DNA of 64,000 nucleotides. It comes from Leptoclinus maculatus. Its lineage: Eukaryota > Chordata > Actinopteri > Perciformes > Stichaeidae. Each line of letters starts with the position of its first letter. Positions within the stretch are counted from its first letter, which is position 1. The stretch is taken from positions 10,695,784-10,759,783 of the forward strand of contig JAVDOI010000019.1 in NCBI GenBank assembly GCA_032191485.1, read 5' to 3'. Below the pieces are notes generated by a model. It had not been told where the DNA came from. It saw nothing but the letters and a program-made list of their open reading frames with translations, and made no database searches. This document shows, one piece after another, positions 48,601-61,300 of this stretch. Position numbers and translations under genes: made by a program.

Positions 48601-51600
48601 TTTTTTAGTTACTTTGGAAAAAAAGTTACTTTTATTACACATTGTACAAATTTGAATAGTGCAACATCTTTGGAGATTGGACTCCATCCTCCATCCGTGG
48701 CTCCCTGGGTTAAGAGGGTTGTCTGGTAACTGCAAGGTCGAAGGTTCAATCCTTGACTGGGACGTGTCATGTGTCGAAGTGTCCCTGAGCAAGACTCTTT
48801 AACTTTTTTAGATACTTTGGAAAAAAAGTTACATTTTTAGTTACTTTGGAAAAAAAGTTACTTTTTTAGTTACTTCATTTTTGAAGATACATTTTAAGTT
48901 ACTTTGTTTTTGAAGATACTCAACTTAATTTAATTAACAAATCATAGTACAGCATGTTGAAAAAAGTCATAAAAGTCAACCATTCAACCAGGAGAGACTT
49001 CATTAGAATTTCACAATTTATTACACATTGTACAAATTTGAATAGTGCAACGTCTTTGGAGATTGGACTCCGTCCTCCAGCCGTGGCTCCCTGGGTTAAG
49101 AGGGTTGTCTGGTAACTGCAAGGTCGAAGGTTCAATCCTTGACTGGGATGTGTCATGTGTCGAAGTGTCCCTGAGCAAGACTCTTTTACTTTTTTAGATA
49201 CTTTGGAAAAAAAGTTACATTTTTAGTTACTTTGGAAAAAAAGTGACTTTTTTAGTTACTTCATTTTTGAAGATACTTTTTAAGTTACTTTATTTTTGAA
49301 GATACTCAACTTAATTTAATTAACAAATCATAGTACAGCATGTTGAAAAAATTCATAAAAGTCAACCATTCAACCAGGAGAGACTTCATTAGAATTTCAC
49401 AATTTATTACACATTGTACAAATTTGAATAGTGCAACGTCTTTGGAGATTGGACTCCATCCTCCAGCCGTGGCTCCCTGGGTTAAGAGGGTTGTCTGGTA
49501 ACTGCAAGGTCGAAGGTTCAAACCTTGACTGGGACATGTCATGTGTCGAAGTGTCCCTGAGCAAGACTCTTTTACTTTTTTAGTTACTTTGGAAAAAAAG
49601 TTACTTTTTTAGTTACTTTGGAAAAAAAGTTACTTTTTTAGTTACTTTGGAAAAAAAGTTACTTTTTTAGTTACTTTGGAAAAAAAGTTACTTTTATTAC
49701 ACATTGTACAAATTTGAATAGTGCAACATCTTTGGAGATTGGACTCCATCCTCCATCTGTGGCTCCCTGGGTTAAGAGGGTTGTCTGGTAACTGCAAGGT
49801 CGAAGGTTCAATCCTTGACTGGGACGTGTCATGTGTCGAAGTGTCCCTGAGCAAGACTCTTTAACTTTTTTAGATACTTTGGAAAAAAAGTTACATTTTT
49901 AGTTACTTTGGAAAAAAAGTTACTTTTTTAGTTACTTCATTTTTGAAGATACTTTTTAAGTTACTTTATTTTTGAAGATACTCAACTTAATTTAATTAAC
50001 AAATCATAGTACAGCATGTTGAAAAAATTCATAAAAGTCAACCATTCAACCAGGAGAGACTTCATTAGAATTTCACAATTTATTACACATTGTACAAATT
50101 TGAATAGTGCAACGTCTTTGGAGATTGGACTCCAACTTCCAGCCGTGGCTCCCTGGGTTAAGAGGGTTGTCTGGTAACTGCAAGGTCGAAGGTTCAAACC
50201 TTGACTGGGACATGTCATGTGTCGAAGTGTCCCTGAGCAAGACTCTTTTACTTTTTTAGTTACTTTGGAAAAAAAGTTACTTTTTTAGTTACTTTGGAAA
50301 AAAAGTTACTTTTTTAGTTACTTTGGAAAAAAAGTTACTTTTTTAGTTACTTTGGAAAAAAAGTTACTTTTATTACACATTGTACAAATTTGAATAGTGC
50401 AACATCTTTGGAGATTGGACTCCATCCTCCATCTGTGGCTCCCTGGGTTAAGAGGGTTGTCTGGTAACTGCAAGGTCGAAGGTTCAATCCTTGACTGGGA
50501 CGTGTCATGTGTCGAAGTGTCCCTGAGCAAGACTCTTTAACTTTTTTAGATACTTTGGAAAAAAAGTTACATTTTTAGTTACTTTGGAAAAAAAGTTACT
50601 TTTTAGTTACTTCATTTTTGAAGATACATTTTAAGTTACTTTATTTTTGAAGATACTCAACTTAATTTAATTAACAAATCATAGTACAGCATGTTGAAAA
50701 AAGTCATAAAAGTCAACCATTCAACCAGGAGAGACTTCATTAGAATTTCACAATTTATTACACATTGTACAAATTTGAATAGTGCAACGTCTTTGGAGAT
50801 TGGACTCCATCCTCCAGCCGTCGCTCCCTGGGTTAAGAGGGTTGTCTGGTAACTGCAAGGTCGAAGGTTCAATCCTTGACTGGGACGTGTCATGTGTCGA
50901 AGTGTCCCTGAGCAAGACTCTTTAACTTTTTTAGATACTTTGGAAAAAAAGTTACATTTTTAGTTACTTTGGAAAAAAAGTTACTTTTTTAGTTACTTCA
51001 TTTTTGAAGATACATTTTAAGTTACTTTATTTTTGAAGATACTCAACTTAATTTAATTAACAAATCATAGTACAGCATGTTGAAAAAAGTCATAAAAGTC
51101 AACCATTCAACCAGGAGAGACTTCATTAGAATTTCACAATTTATTACACATTGTACAAATTTGAATAGTGCAACGTCGTTGGAGATTTGACTCCATCCTC
51201 CAGCCGTGGCTCCCTGGGTTAAGAGGGTTGTCTGGTAACTGCAGAGGTCGAAGGTTCAATCCTTGACTGGGACGTGTCATGTGTCGAAGTGTCCCTGAGC
51301 AAGACTCTCTAACTTTTTTAGATACTTTGGAAAAAAAGTTACTTTTTTAGTTACTTTGGGAAAAAAGTTACTTTTTTAGTTACTTTGGAAAAAAAGTTAC
51401 TTTTTAGTTACTTTGGAAAAAAAGTTACTTTTATTACACATTGTACAAATTTGAATAGTGCAACATCTTTGGAGATTGGACTCCATCCTCCATCCGTGGC
51501 TCCCTGGGTTAAGAGGGTTGTCTGGTAACTGCAAGGTCGAAGGTTCAACCCTTGACTGGGACGTGTCATGTGTCGAAGTGTCCTTGAGCAAGACTCTTTA

Positions 51601-54600
51601 ACTTTTTTAGATACTTTGGAAAAAAAGTTACATTTTTAGTTACTTTGGAAAAAAAAAGTTACTTTTTTAGTTACTTCATTTTTGAAGATACATTTTAAGT
51701 TACTTTATTTTTGAAGATACTCAACTTAATTTAATTAACAAATCATAGTACAGCATGTTGAAAAAAGTCATAAAAGTCAACCATTCAACCAGGAGAGACT
51801 TCATTAGAATTTCACAATTTATTACACATTGTACAAATTTGAATAGTGCAACGTCTTTGGAGATTGGACTCCATCCTCCAGCCGTGGCTCCCTGGGTTAA
51901 GAGGGGTTGTCTGGTAACTGCAAGGTCGAAGGTTCAAACCTTGACTGGGACATGTCATGTGTCGAAGTGTCCCTGAGCAAGACTCTTTTACTTTTTTAGT
52001 TACTTTGGAAAAAAAGTTACTTTTTTAGTTACTTTGGAAAAAAAGTTACTTTTTTAGTTACTTTGGAAAAAAAGTTACTTTTTTAGTTACTTTGGAAAAA
52101 AAAGTTACTTTTTTAGTTACTTTGGAAAAAAAGTTACTTTTATTACACATTGTACAAATTTGAATAGTGCAACATCTTTGAGATTGGACTCCATCCTCCA
52201 TCCGTGGCTCCCTGGGTTAAGAGGGTTGTCTGGTAACTGCAAGGTCGAAGGTTCAATCCTTGACTGGGACGTGTCATGTGTCGAAGTGTCCCTGAGCAAG
52301 ACTCTTTAACTTTTTTAGATACTTTGGAAAAAAAGTTACATTTTTAGTTACTTTGGAAAAAAAGTTACTTTTTTAGTTACTTCATTTTTGAAGATACATT
52401 TTAAGTTACTTTATTTTTGAAGATACTCAACTTAATTTAATTAACAAATCATAGTACAGCATGTTGAAAAAAGTCATAAAAGTCAACCATTCAACCAGGA
52501 GAGACTTCATTAGAATTTCACAATTTATTACACATTGTACAAATTTGAATAGTGCAACGTCTTTGGAGATTGGACTCCATCCTCCAGCCGTGGCTCCCTG
52601 GGTTAAGAGGGTTGTCTGGTAACTGCAAGGTCGAAGGTTCAATCCTTGACTGGGACGTGTCATGTGTCGAAGTGTCCCTGAGCAAGACTGTTTTACTTTT
52701 TTAGATACTTTGGAAAAAAAGTTTCATTTTTAGTTACTTTGGAAAAAAAGTTACTTTTTTAGTTACTTCATTTTTGAAGATACTTTTTAAGTTACTTTAT
52801 TTTTGAAGATACTCAACTTAATTTAATTAACAAATCAGTACAGCATGTTGAAAAAATTCATAAAAGTCAACCATTCAACCAGGAGAGACTTCATTAGAAT
52901 TTCACAATTTATTACACATTGTACAAATTTGAATAGTGCAACGTCTTTGGAGATTGGACTCCATCCTCCAGCCGTGGCTCCCTGGGTTAAGAGGGTTGTC
53001 TGGTAACTGCAAGGTCGAAGGTTCAAACCTTGACTGGACATGTCATGTGTCGAAGTGTCCCTGAGCAAGACTCTTTTACTTTTTTAGTTACTTTGGAAAA
53101 AAAGTTACTTTTTTAGTTACTTTGGAAAAAAAGTTACTTTTTTAGTTACTTTGGAAAAAAAGTTACTTTTTTAGTTACTTTGGAAAAAAAGTTACTTTTT
53201 TAGTTACTTTGGAAAAAAAGTTACTTTTTTTAGTTACTTTGGAAAAAAAGTTACTTTTTTAGTTACTTTGGAAAAAAAAGTTACTTTTTATTACACATTG
53301 TACAAATTTGAATAGTGCAACATCTTTGGAGATTGGACTCCATCCTCCATCCGTGGCTCCCTGGTTAAGAGGGTTGTCTGGTAACTGCAAGGTCGAAGGT
53401 TCAATCCTTGACTGGGACGTGTCATGTGTCGAAGTGTCCCTGAGCAATGACTCTTTAACTTTTTTAGATACTTTGGAAAAAAAGTTACATTTTTAGTTAC
53501 TTTGGAAAAAAAGTTACTTTTTTAGTTACTTCATTTTTGAAGATACATTTTAAGTTACTTTGTTTTTGGAAGATACTCAACTTAATTTAATTAACAAATC
53601 ATAGTACAGCATGTTGAAAAAAGTCATAAAAGTCAACCATTCAACCAGGAGAGACTTCATTAGAATTTCACAATTTATTACACATTGTACAAATTTGAAT
53701 AGTGCAACGTCTTTGGAGATTGGACTCCGTCCTCCAGCCGTGGCTCCCTGGGTTAAGAGGGTTGTCTGGTAACTGCATAGGTCGAAGGGTTCAATCCTTG
53801 ACTGGGATGTGTCATGTGTCGAAGTGTCCCTGAGCAAGACTCTTTTACTTTTTTAGATACTTTGGAAAAAAAGTTACATTTTTAGTTACTTTGGAAAAAA
53901 AGTGACTTTTTTAGTTACTTCATTTTGAAGATACTTTTTAAGTTACTTTATTTTTGAAGATACTCAACTTAATTTAATTAACAAATCATAGTACAGCATG
54001 TTGAAAAAATTCATAAAAGTCAACCATTCAACCAGGAGAGACTTCATTAGAATTTCACAATTTATTACACATTGTACAAATTTGAATAGTGCAACGTCTT
54101 TGGAGATTGGACTCCATCCTCCAGCCGTGGCTCCCTGGGTTAAGAGGGTTGTCTGGTAACTGCAAGGTCGAAGGTTCAAACCTTGACTGGGACATGTCAT
54201 GTGTCGAAGTGTCCCCTGAGCAAGACTCTTTTACTTTTTTAGTTACTTGGAAAAAAAGTTACTTTTTTAGTTACTTTGGAAAAAAAGTTACTTTTTTAGT
54301 TACTTTGGAAAAAAAAGTTACTTTTTTAGTTACTTTGGAAAAAAAAGTTACTTTTATTACACATTGTACAAATTTGAATAGTGCAACATCTTTGGAGATT
54401 GGACTCCATCCTCATCTGTGGGCTCCCTGGGTTAAGAGGGTTGTCTGGTAACTGCAAGGTCGAAGGTTCAATCCTTGACGGGGACGTGTCATGTGTCGAA
54501 GTGTCCCTGAGCAAGACTCTTTAACTTTTTTAGATACTTTGGAAAAAAAAGTTACATTTTTAGTTACTTTGGAAAAAAAGTTACTTTTTTAGTTACTTCA

Positions 54601-57600
54601 TTTTTGAAGATACTTTTTAAGTTACTTTATTTTGAAGATACTCAACTTAATTTAATTAACAAATCATAGTACAGCATGTTGAAAAAATTCATAAAAGTCA
54701 ACCATTCAACCAGGAGAGACTTCATTAGAATTTCACAATTTATTACACATTGTACAAATTTGAATAGTGCAACGTCTTTGGAGATTGGACTCCATCCTCC
54801 AGCCGTGGCTCCCTGGGTTAAGAGGGGTTGTCTGGTAACTGCAAGGTCGAAGGTTCAAACCTTGACTGGGACATGTCATGTGTCGAAGTGTCCCTGAGCA
54901 AGACTCTTTTACTTTTTTAGTTACTTTGGAAAAAAAGTTACTTTTTTAGTTACTTTGGAAAAAAAGTTACTTTTTAGTTACTTTGGAAAAAAAGTTACTT
55001 TTTTAGTTACTTTGGAAAAAAAGTTACTTTTATTACACATTGTACAAATTTGAATAGTGCAACATCTTTGGAGATTGGACTCCATCCTCCATCTGTGGCT
55101 CCCTGGGTTAAGAGGGTTGTCTGGTAACTGCAAGGTCGAAGGTTCAATCCTTGACTGGACGTGTCATGTGTCGAAGTGTCCCTGAGCAAGACTCTTTAAC
55201 TTTTTAGATACTTTGGAAAAAAAGTTACATTTTTAGTTACTTTGGAAAAAAAGTTACTTTTTTAGTTACTTCATTTTGAAGATACATTTTAAGTTACTTT
55301 ATTTTTGAAGATACTCAACTTAATTTAATTAACATATCATAGTACAGCATGTTGAAAAAAGTCATAAAAGTCAACCATTCAACCAGGAGAGACTTCATTA
55401 GAATTTCACAATTTATTACACATTGTACAAATTTGAATAGTGCAACGTCTTTGGAGATTGGACTCCATCCTCCAGCCGTCGCTCCCTGGGTTAAGAGGGT
55501 TGTCTGGTAACTGCAAGGGTCGAAGGTTCAATCCTTGACTGGGACGTGTCATGTGTCGAAGTGTCCCTGAGCAAGACTCTTTAACTTTTTTAGATACTTT
55601 GGAAAAAAAGTTACATTTTTAGTTACTTTGGAAAAAAAGTTACTTTTTTAGTTACTTCATTTTTGAAGATACATTTTAAGTTACTTTATTTTTGAAGATA
55701 CTCAACTTAATTTAATTAACAAATCATAGTACAGCATGTTGAAAAAAGTCATAAAAGTCAACCATTCAACCAGGAGAGACTTCATTAGAATTTCACAATT
55801 TATTACACATTGTACAAATTTGAATAGTGCAACGTCGTTGGAGATTTGACTCCATCCTCCAGCCGTGGCTCCCTGGGTTAAGAGGGTTGTCTGGTAACTG
55901 CAAGGTCGAAGGTTCAATCCTTGACTGGGACGTGTCATGTGTCGAAGTGTCCCTGAGCAAGACTCTCTAACTTTTTAGATACTTTGGAAAAAAAGTTACT
56001 TTTTTAGTTACTTTGGGAAAAAAGTTACTTTTTAGTTACTTTGGAAAAAAAGTTACTTTTTTTAGTTACTTTGGAAAAAAAGTTACTTTTATTACACATT
56101 GTACAAATTTGAATAGTGCAACATCTTTGGAGATTGGACTCCATCCTCCATCCGTGGCTCCCTGGGTTAAGAGGGTTGTCTGGTAACTGCAAGGTCGAAG
56201 GTTCAACCCTTGACTGGGGACGTGTCATGTGTCGAAGTGTCCTTGAGCAAGACTCTTTAACTTTTTTAGATACTTTGGAAAAAAAGGTTACATTTTTAGT
56301 TACTTTGGAAAAAAAGTTACTTTTTTTAGTTACTTCATTTTTGAAGATACATTTTAAGTTACTTTATTTTTGAAGATACTCAACTTAATTTAATTAACAA
56401 ATCATAGTACAGCATGTTGAAAAAAGTCATAAAAGTCAACCATTCAACCAGGAGAGACTTCATTAGAATTTCACAATTTATTACACATTGTACATAATTT
56501 GAATAGTGGCAACGTCTTTGGAGATTGGACTCCATCCTCCAGCCGTGGCTCCCTGGTTAAGAGGGTTGTCTGGTAACTGCAAGGTCGAAGGTTCAAACCT
56601 TGACTGGGACATGTCATGTGTCGAAGTGTCCCTGAGCAAGACTCTTTTACTTTTTTAGTTACTTTGGAAAAAAAGTTACTTTTTAGTTACTTTGGAAAAA
56701 AAGTTACTTTTATTACACATTGTACAAATTTGAATAGTGCAACATCTTTGGAGATTGGACTCCATCCTCCATCTGTGGCTCCCTGGGTTAAGGAGGGTTG
56801 TCTGGTAACTGCAAGGTCGAAGGTTCAATCCTTGACTGGGACGTGTCATGTGTCGAAGTGTCCCTGAGCAAGACTCTTTAACTTTTTTAGATACTTTGGA
56901 AAAAAAAGTTACATTTTTAGTTACTTTGGAAAAAAAGTTACTTTTTTAGTTACTTCATTTTTGAAGATACATTTTAAGTTACTTTGTTTTTGGAAGATAC
57001 TCAACTTAATTTAATTAACAAATCATAGTACAGCATGTTGAAAAAAGTCATAAAAGTCAAGCCATTTCAACCAGGAGAGACTTCATTAGAATTTCACAAT
57101 TTATTACACATTGTACAAATTTGAATAGTGCAACGTCTTTGGAGATTGGACTCTGTCCTCCAGCCGTGCTCCCTGGTTAAGAGGGTTGTCTGGTAACTGC
57201 AAGGTCGAAGGTTCAATCCTTGACTGGGACATGTCATGTGTCTGAAGTGTCCCTGAGCAAGACTCTTTACTTTTTTAGTTACTTTGGAAAAAAAGTTACT
57301 TTTTTAGTTACTTTGGAAAAAAAGGTTACTTTTTTAGTTACTTTGGAAAAAAAGGTTACTTTTTAAGTTACTTTGGAAAAAAAGTTACTTTTATTACACA
57401 TTGTACAAATTTGAATAGTGCAACATCTTTGGAGATTGGACTCCATCCTCCATCCGTGGCTCCCTGGGTTAAGAGGGTTGTCTGGTAACTGCAAGGTCGA
57501 AGGTTCAATCCTTGACTGGGACGTGTCATGTGTCGAAGTGTCCCTGAGCAAGACTCTTTAACTTTTTTAGATACTTTGGAAAAAAAGTTACATTTTTAGT

Positions 57601-58247
57601 TACTTTGGAAAAAAAGTTACTTTTTTAGTTACTTCATTTTTGAAGATACATTTTAAGTTACTTTATTTTTGAAGATACTCAACTTAATTTAATTAACAAA
57701 TCATAGTACAGCATGTTGAAAAAAGTCATAAAAGTCAACCATTCAACCAGGGAGAGACTTCATTAGAATTTCACAATTTATTACACATTGTACAAATTTG
57801 AATAGTGCAACGTCTTTGGAGATTGGACTCCATCCTCCAGCCGTGGCTCCCTGGGGTTAAGAGGGTTGTCTGGTAACTGCAAAGGTCGAAGGTTCAATCC
57901 TTGACTGGGACGTGTCATGTGTCGAAGTGTCCCCTGAGCAAGACTGTTTTACTTTTTTAGATACTTTGGAAAAAAAGTTTCATTTTTAGTTACTTTGGAA
58001 AAAAAGGTTACTTTTTAGTTACTTCATTTTTGAAGATACTTTTTAAGTTACTTTATTTTTGAAGATACTCAACTTAATTTAATTAACAAATCAGTACAGC
58101 ATGTTGAAAAAATTCATAAAAGTCAACCATTCAACCAGGAGAGACTTCATTAGAATTTCACAATTTATTACACATTGTACAAATTTGAATAGTGCAACGT
58201 CTTTGGAGATTGGACTCCATCCTCCAGCCGTGGCTCCCTGGGTTAAG
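39135..58247 (-). repeat. Array B, inverted and indel-rich copy
   Basis: Reverse complement of array B. Read backwards from 58247 it reproduces the marker order of the forward contig from 26332: TTAAGTTACTTTGG near 57361, GACTCTGTCCTCC near 57150, GTCCTTGAGCAAG near 56241, GTCGTTGGAGATTTGAC near 55834 and 51175, CCAACTTCCAGCC near 50132, and CACCATCCTCC near 47535. Unlike the forward part it has many single-base insertions and deletions (for example near 39201, 40441, 44467, 44671, 44845, 56500) and few substitutions, as expected of unpolished long-read sequence. All short open frames in it are by-products. Confidence 0.9.
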
Positions 58248-58331
58248 GAGTCTTGCTCAGGGACACTTCGACACATGACATGTCCCAGTCAAGGTTTGAA
58301 CCTTCGACCTTTGCAGTTACCAGACAACCCT
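58248..58331 (+). other. 84-bp loop of the fold-back junction
   Basis: The inverted arm ends GGGTTAAG at 58247. Its mirror CTTAACCC starts at 58332. The 84 bases between them are single-copy with respect to the palindrome and correspond to forward array positions 26249-26331. Confidence 0.9.
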
Positions 58332-61300
58332 CTTAACCCAGGGAGCCACGGCTGGAGGATGGAGTCCAATCTCCAAAGACGTTGCACTATTCAAATTTGT
58401 ACAATGTGTAATAAATTGTGAAATTCTAATGAAGTCTCTCCTGGTTGAATGGTTGACTTTTATGAATTTTTTCAACATGCTGTACTGATTTGTTAATTAA
58501 ATTAAGTTGAGTATCTTCAAAAATAAAGTAACTTAAAAAGTATCTTCAAAAATGAAGTAACTAAAAAAGTAACTTTTTTTCCAAAGTAACTAAAAATGAA
58601 ACTTTTTTTCCAAAGTATCTAAAAAAGTAAACAGTCTTGCTCAGGGACACTTCGACACATGACACGTCCCAGTCAAGGATTGAACCTTCGACCTTGCAGT
58701 TACCAGACAACCCTCTTAACCCAGGGAGCCACGGCTGGAGGATGGAGTCCAATCTCCAAAGACGTTGCACTATTCAAATTTGTACAATGTGTAATAAATT
58801 GTGAAATTCTAATGAAGGTCTCTCCTGGTTGAATGGTTGACTTTTATGACTTTTTTCAACATGCTGTACTATGATTTGTTAATTAAATTAAGTTGAGTAT
58901 CTTCAAAAATAAAGTAACTTAAAATGTATCTTCAAAAATGAAGTAACTAAAAAAGTAACTTTTTTTCCAAAGTAACTAAAAATGTAACTTTTTTTCCAAA
59001 GTATCTAAAAAAGTTAAAGAGTCTTGCTCAGGGACACTTCGACACATGACACGTCCCAGTCAAGGATTGAACCTTCGACCTTGCAGTTACCAGACAACCC
59101 TCTTAACCCAGGGAGCCACGGATGGAGGATGGAGTCCAATCTCCAAAGATGTTGCACTATTCAAATTTGTACAATGTGTAATAAAAGTAACTTTTTTTCC
59201 AAAGTAACTTAAAAAGTAACTTTTTTTCCAAAGTAACTAAAAAAGTAACTTTTTTTCCAAAGTAACTAAAAAAGTAACTTTTTTTCCAAAGTAACTAAAA
59301 AAGTAAAAGAGTCTTGCTCAGGGACACTTCGACACATGACATGTCCCAGTCAAGGATTGAACCTTCGACCTTGCAGTTACCAGACAACCCTCTTAACCCA
59401 GGGAGCCACGGCTGGAGGACAGAGTCCAATCTCCAAAGACGTTGCACTATTCAAATTTGTACAATGTGTAATAAATTGTGAAATTCTAATGAAGTCTCTC
59501 CTGGTTGAATGGTTGACTTTTATGACTTTTTTCAACATGCTGTACTATGATTTGTTAATTAAATTAAGTTGAGTATCTTCAAAAACAAAGTAACTTAAAA
59601 TGTATCTTCAAAAATGAAGTAACTAAAAAAGTAACTTTTTTTCCAAAGTAACTAAAAATGTAACTTTTTTTCCAAAGTATCTAAAAAAGTTAAAGAGTCT
59701 TGCTCAGGGACACTTCGACACATGACACGTCCCAGTCAAGGATTGAACCTTCGACCTTGCAGTTACCAGACAACCCTCTTAACCCAGGGAGCCACAGATG
59801 GAGGATGGAGTCCAATCTCCAAAGATGTTGCACTATTCAAATTTGTACAATGTGTAATAAAAGTAACTTTTTTTCCAAAGTAACTAAAAAAGTAACTTTT
59901 TTTCCAAAGTAACTAAAAAAGTAAAAGAGTCTTGCTCAGGGACACTTCGACACATGACATGTCCCAGTCAAGGTTTGAACCTTCGACCTTGCAGTTACCA
60001 GACAACCCTCTTAACCCAGGGAGCCACGGCTGGAGGATGGAGTCCAATCTCCAAAGACGTTGCACTATTCAAATTTGTACAATGTGTAATAAATTGTGAA
60101 ATTCTAATGAAGTCTCTCCTGGTTGAATGGTTGACTTTTATGACTTTTTTCAACATGCTGTACTATGATTTGTTAATTAAATTAAGTTGAGTATCTTCAA
60201 AAATAAAGTAACTTAAAATGTATCTTCAAAAATGAAGTAACTAAAAAAGTAACTTTTTTTCCAAAGTAACTAAAAATGTAACTTTTTTTCCAAAGTATCT
60301 AAAAAAGTTAAAGAGTCTTGCTCAAGGACACTTCGACACATGACACGTCCCAGTCAAGGGTTGAACCTTCGACCTTGCAGTTACCAGACAACCCTCTTAA
60401 CCCAGGGAGCCACGGATGGAGGATGGAGTCCAATCTCCAAAGATGTTGCACTATTCAAATTTGTACAATGTGTAATAAAAGTAACTTTTTTTCCAAAGTA
60501 ACTAAAAAAGTAACTTTTTTTCCAAAGTAACTAAAAAAGTAACTTTTTTCCCAAAGTAACTAAAAAAGTAACTTTTTTTCCAAAGTATCTAAAAAAGTTA
60601 GAGAGTCTTGCTCAGGGACACTTCGACACATGACACGTCCCAGTCAAGGATTGAACCTTCGACCTTGCAGTTACCAGACAACCCTCTTAACCCAGGGAGC
60701 CACGGCTGGAGGATGGAGTCAAATCTCCAACGACGTTGCACTATTCAAATTTGTACAATGTGTAATAAATTGTGAAATTCTAATGAAGTCTCTCCTGGTT
60801 GAATGGTTGACTTTTATGACTTTTTTCAACATGCTGTACTATGATTTGTTAATTAAATTAAGTTGAGTATCTTCAAAAATAAAGTAACTTAAAATGTATC
60901 TTCAAAAATGAAGTAACTAAAAAAGTAACTTTTTTTCCAAAGTAACTAAAAATGTAACTTTTTTTCCAAAGTATCTAAAAAAGTTAAAGAGTCTTGCTCA
61001 GGGACACTTCGACACATGACACGTCCCAGTCAAGGATTGAACCTTCGACCTTGCAGTTACCAGACAACCCTCTTAACCCAGGGAGCGACGGCTGGAGGAT
61101 GGAGTCCAATCTCCAAAGACGTTGCACTATTCAAATTTGTACAATGTGTAATAAATTGTGAAATTCTAATGAAGTCTCTCCTGGTTGAATGGTTGACTTT
61201 TATGACTTTTTTCAACATGCTGTACTATGATTTGTTAATTAAATTAAGTTGAGTATCTTCAAAAATAAAGTAACTTAAAATGTATCTTCAAAAATGAAGT

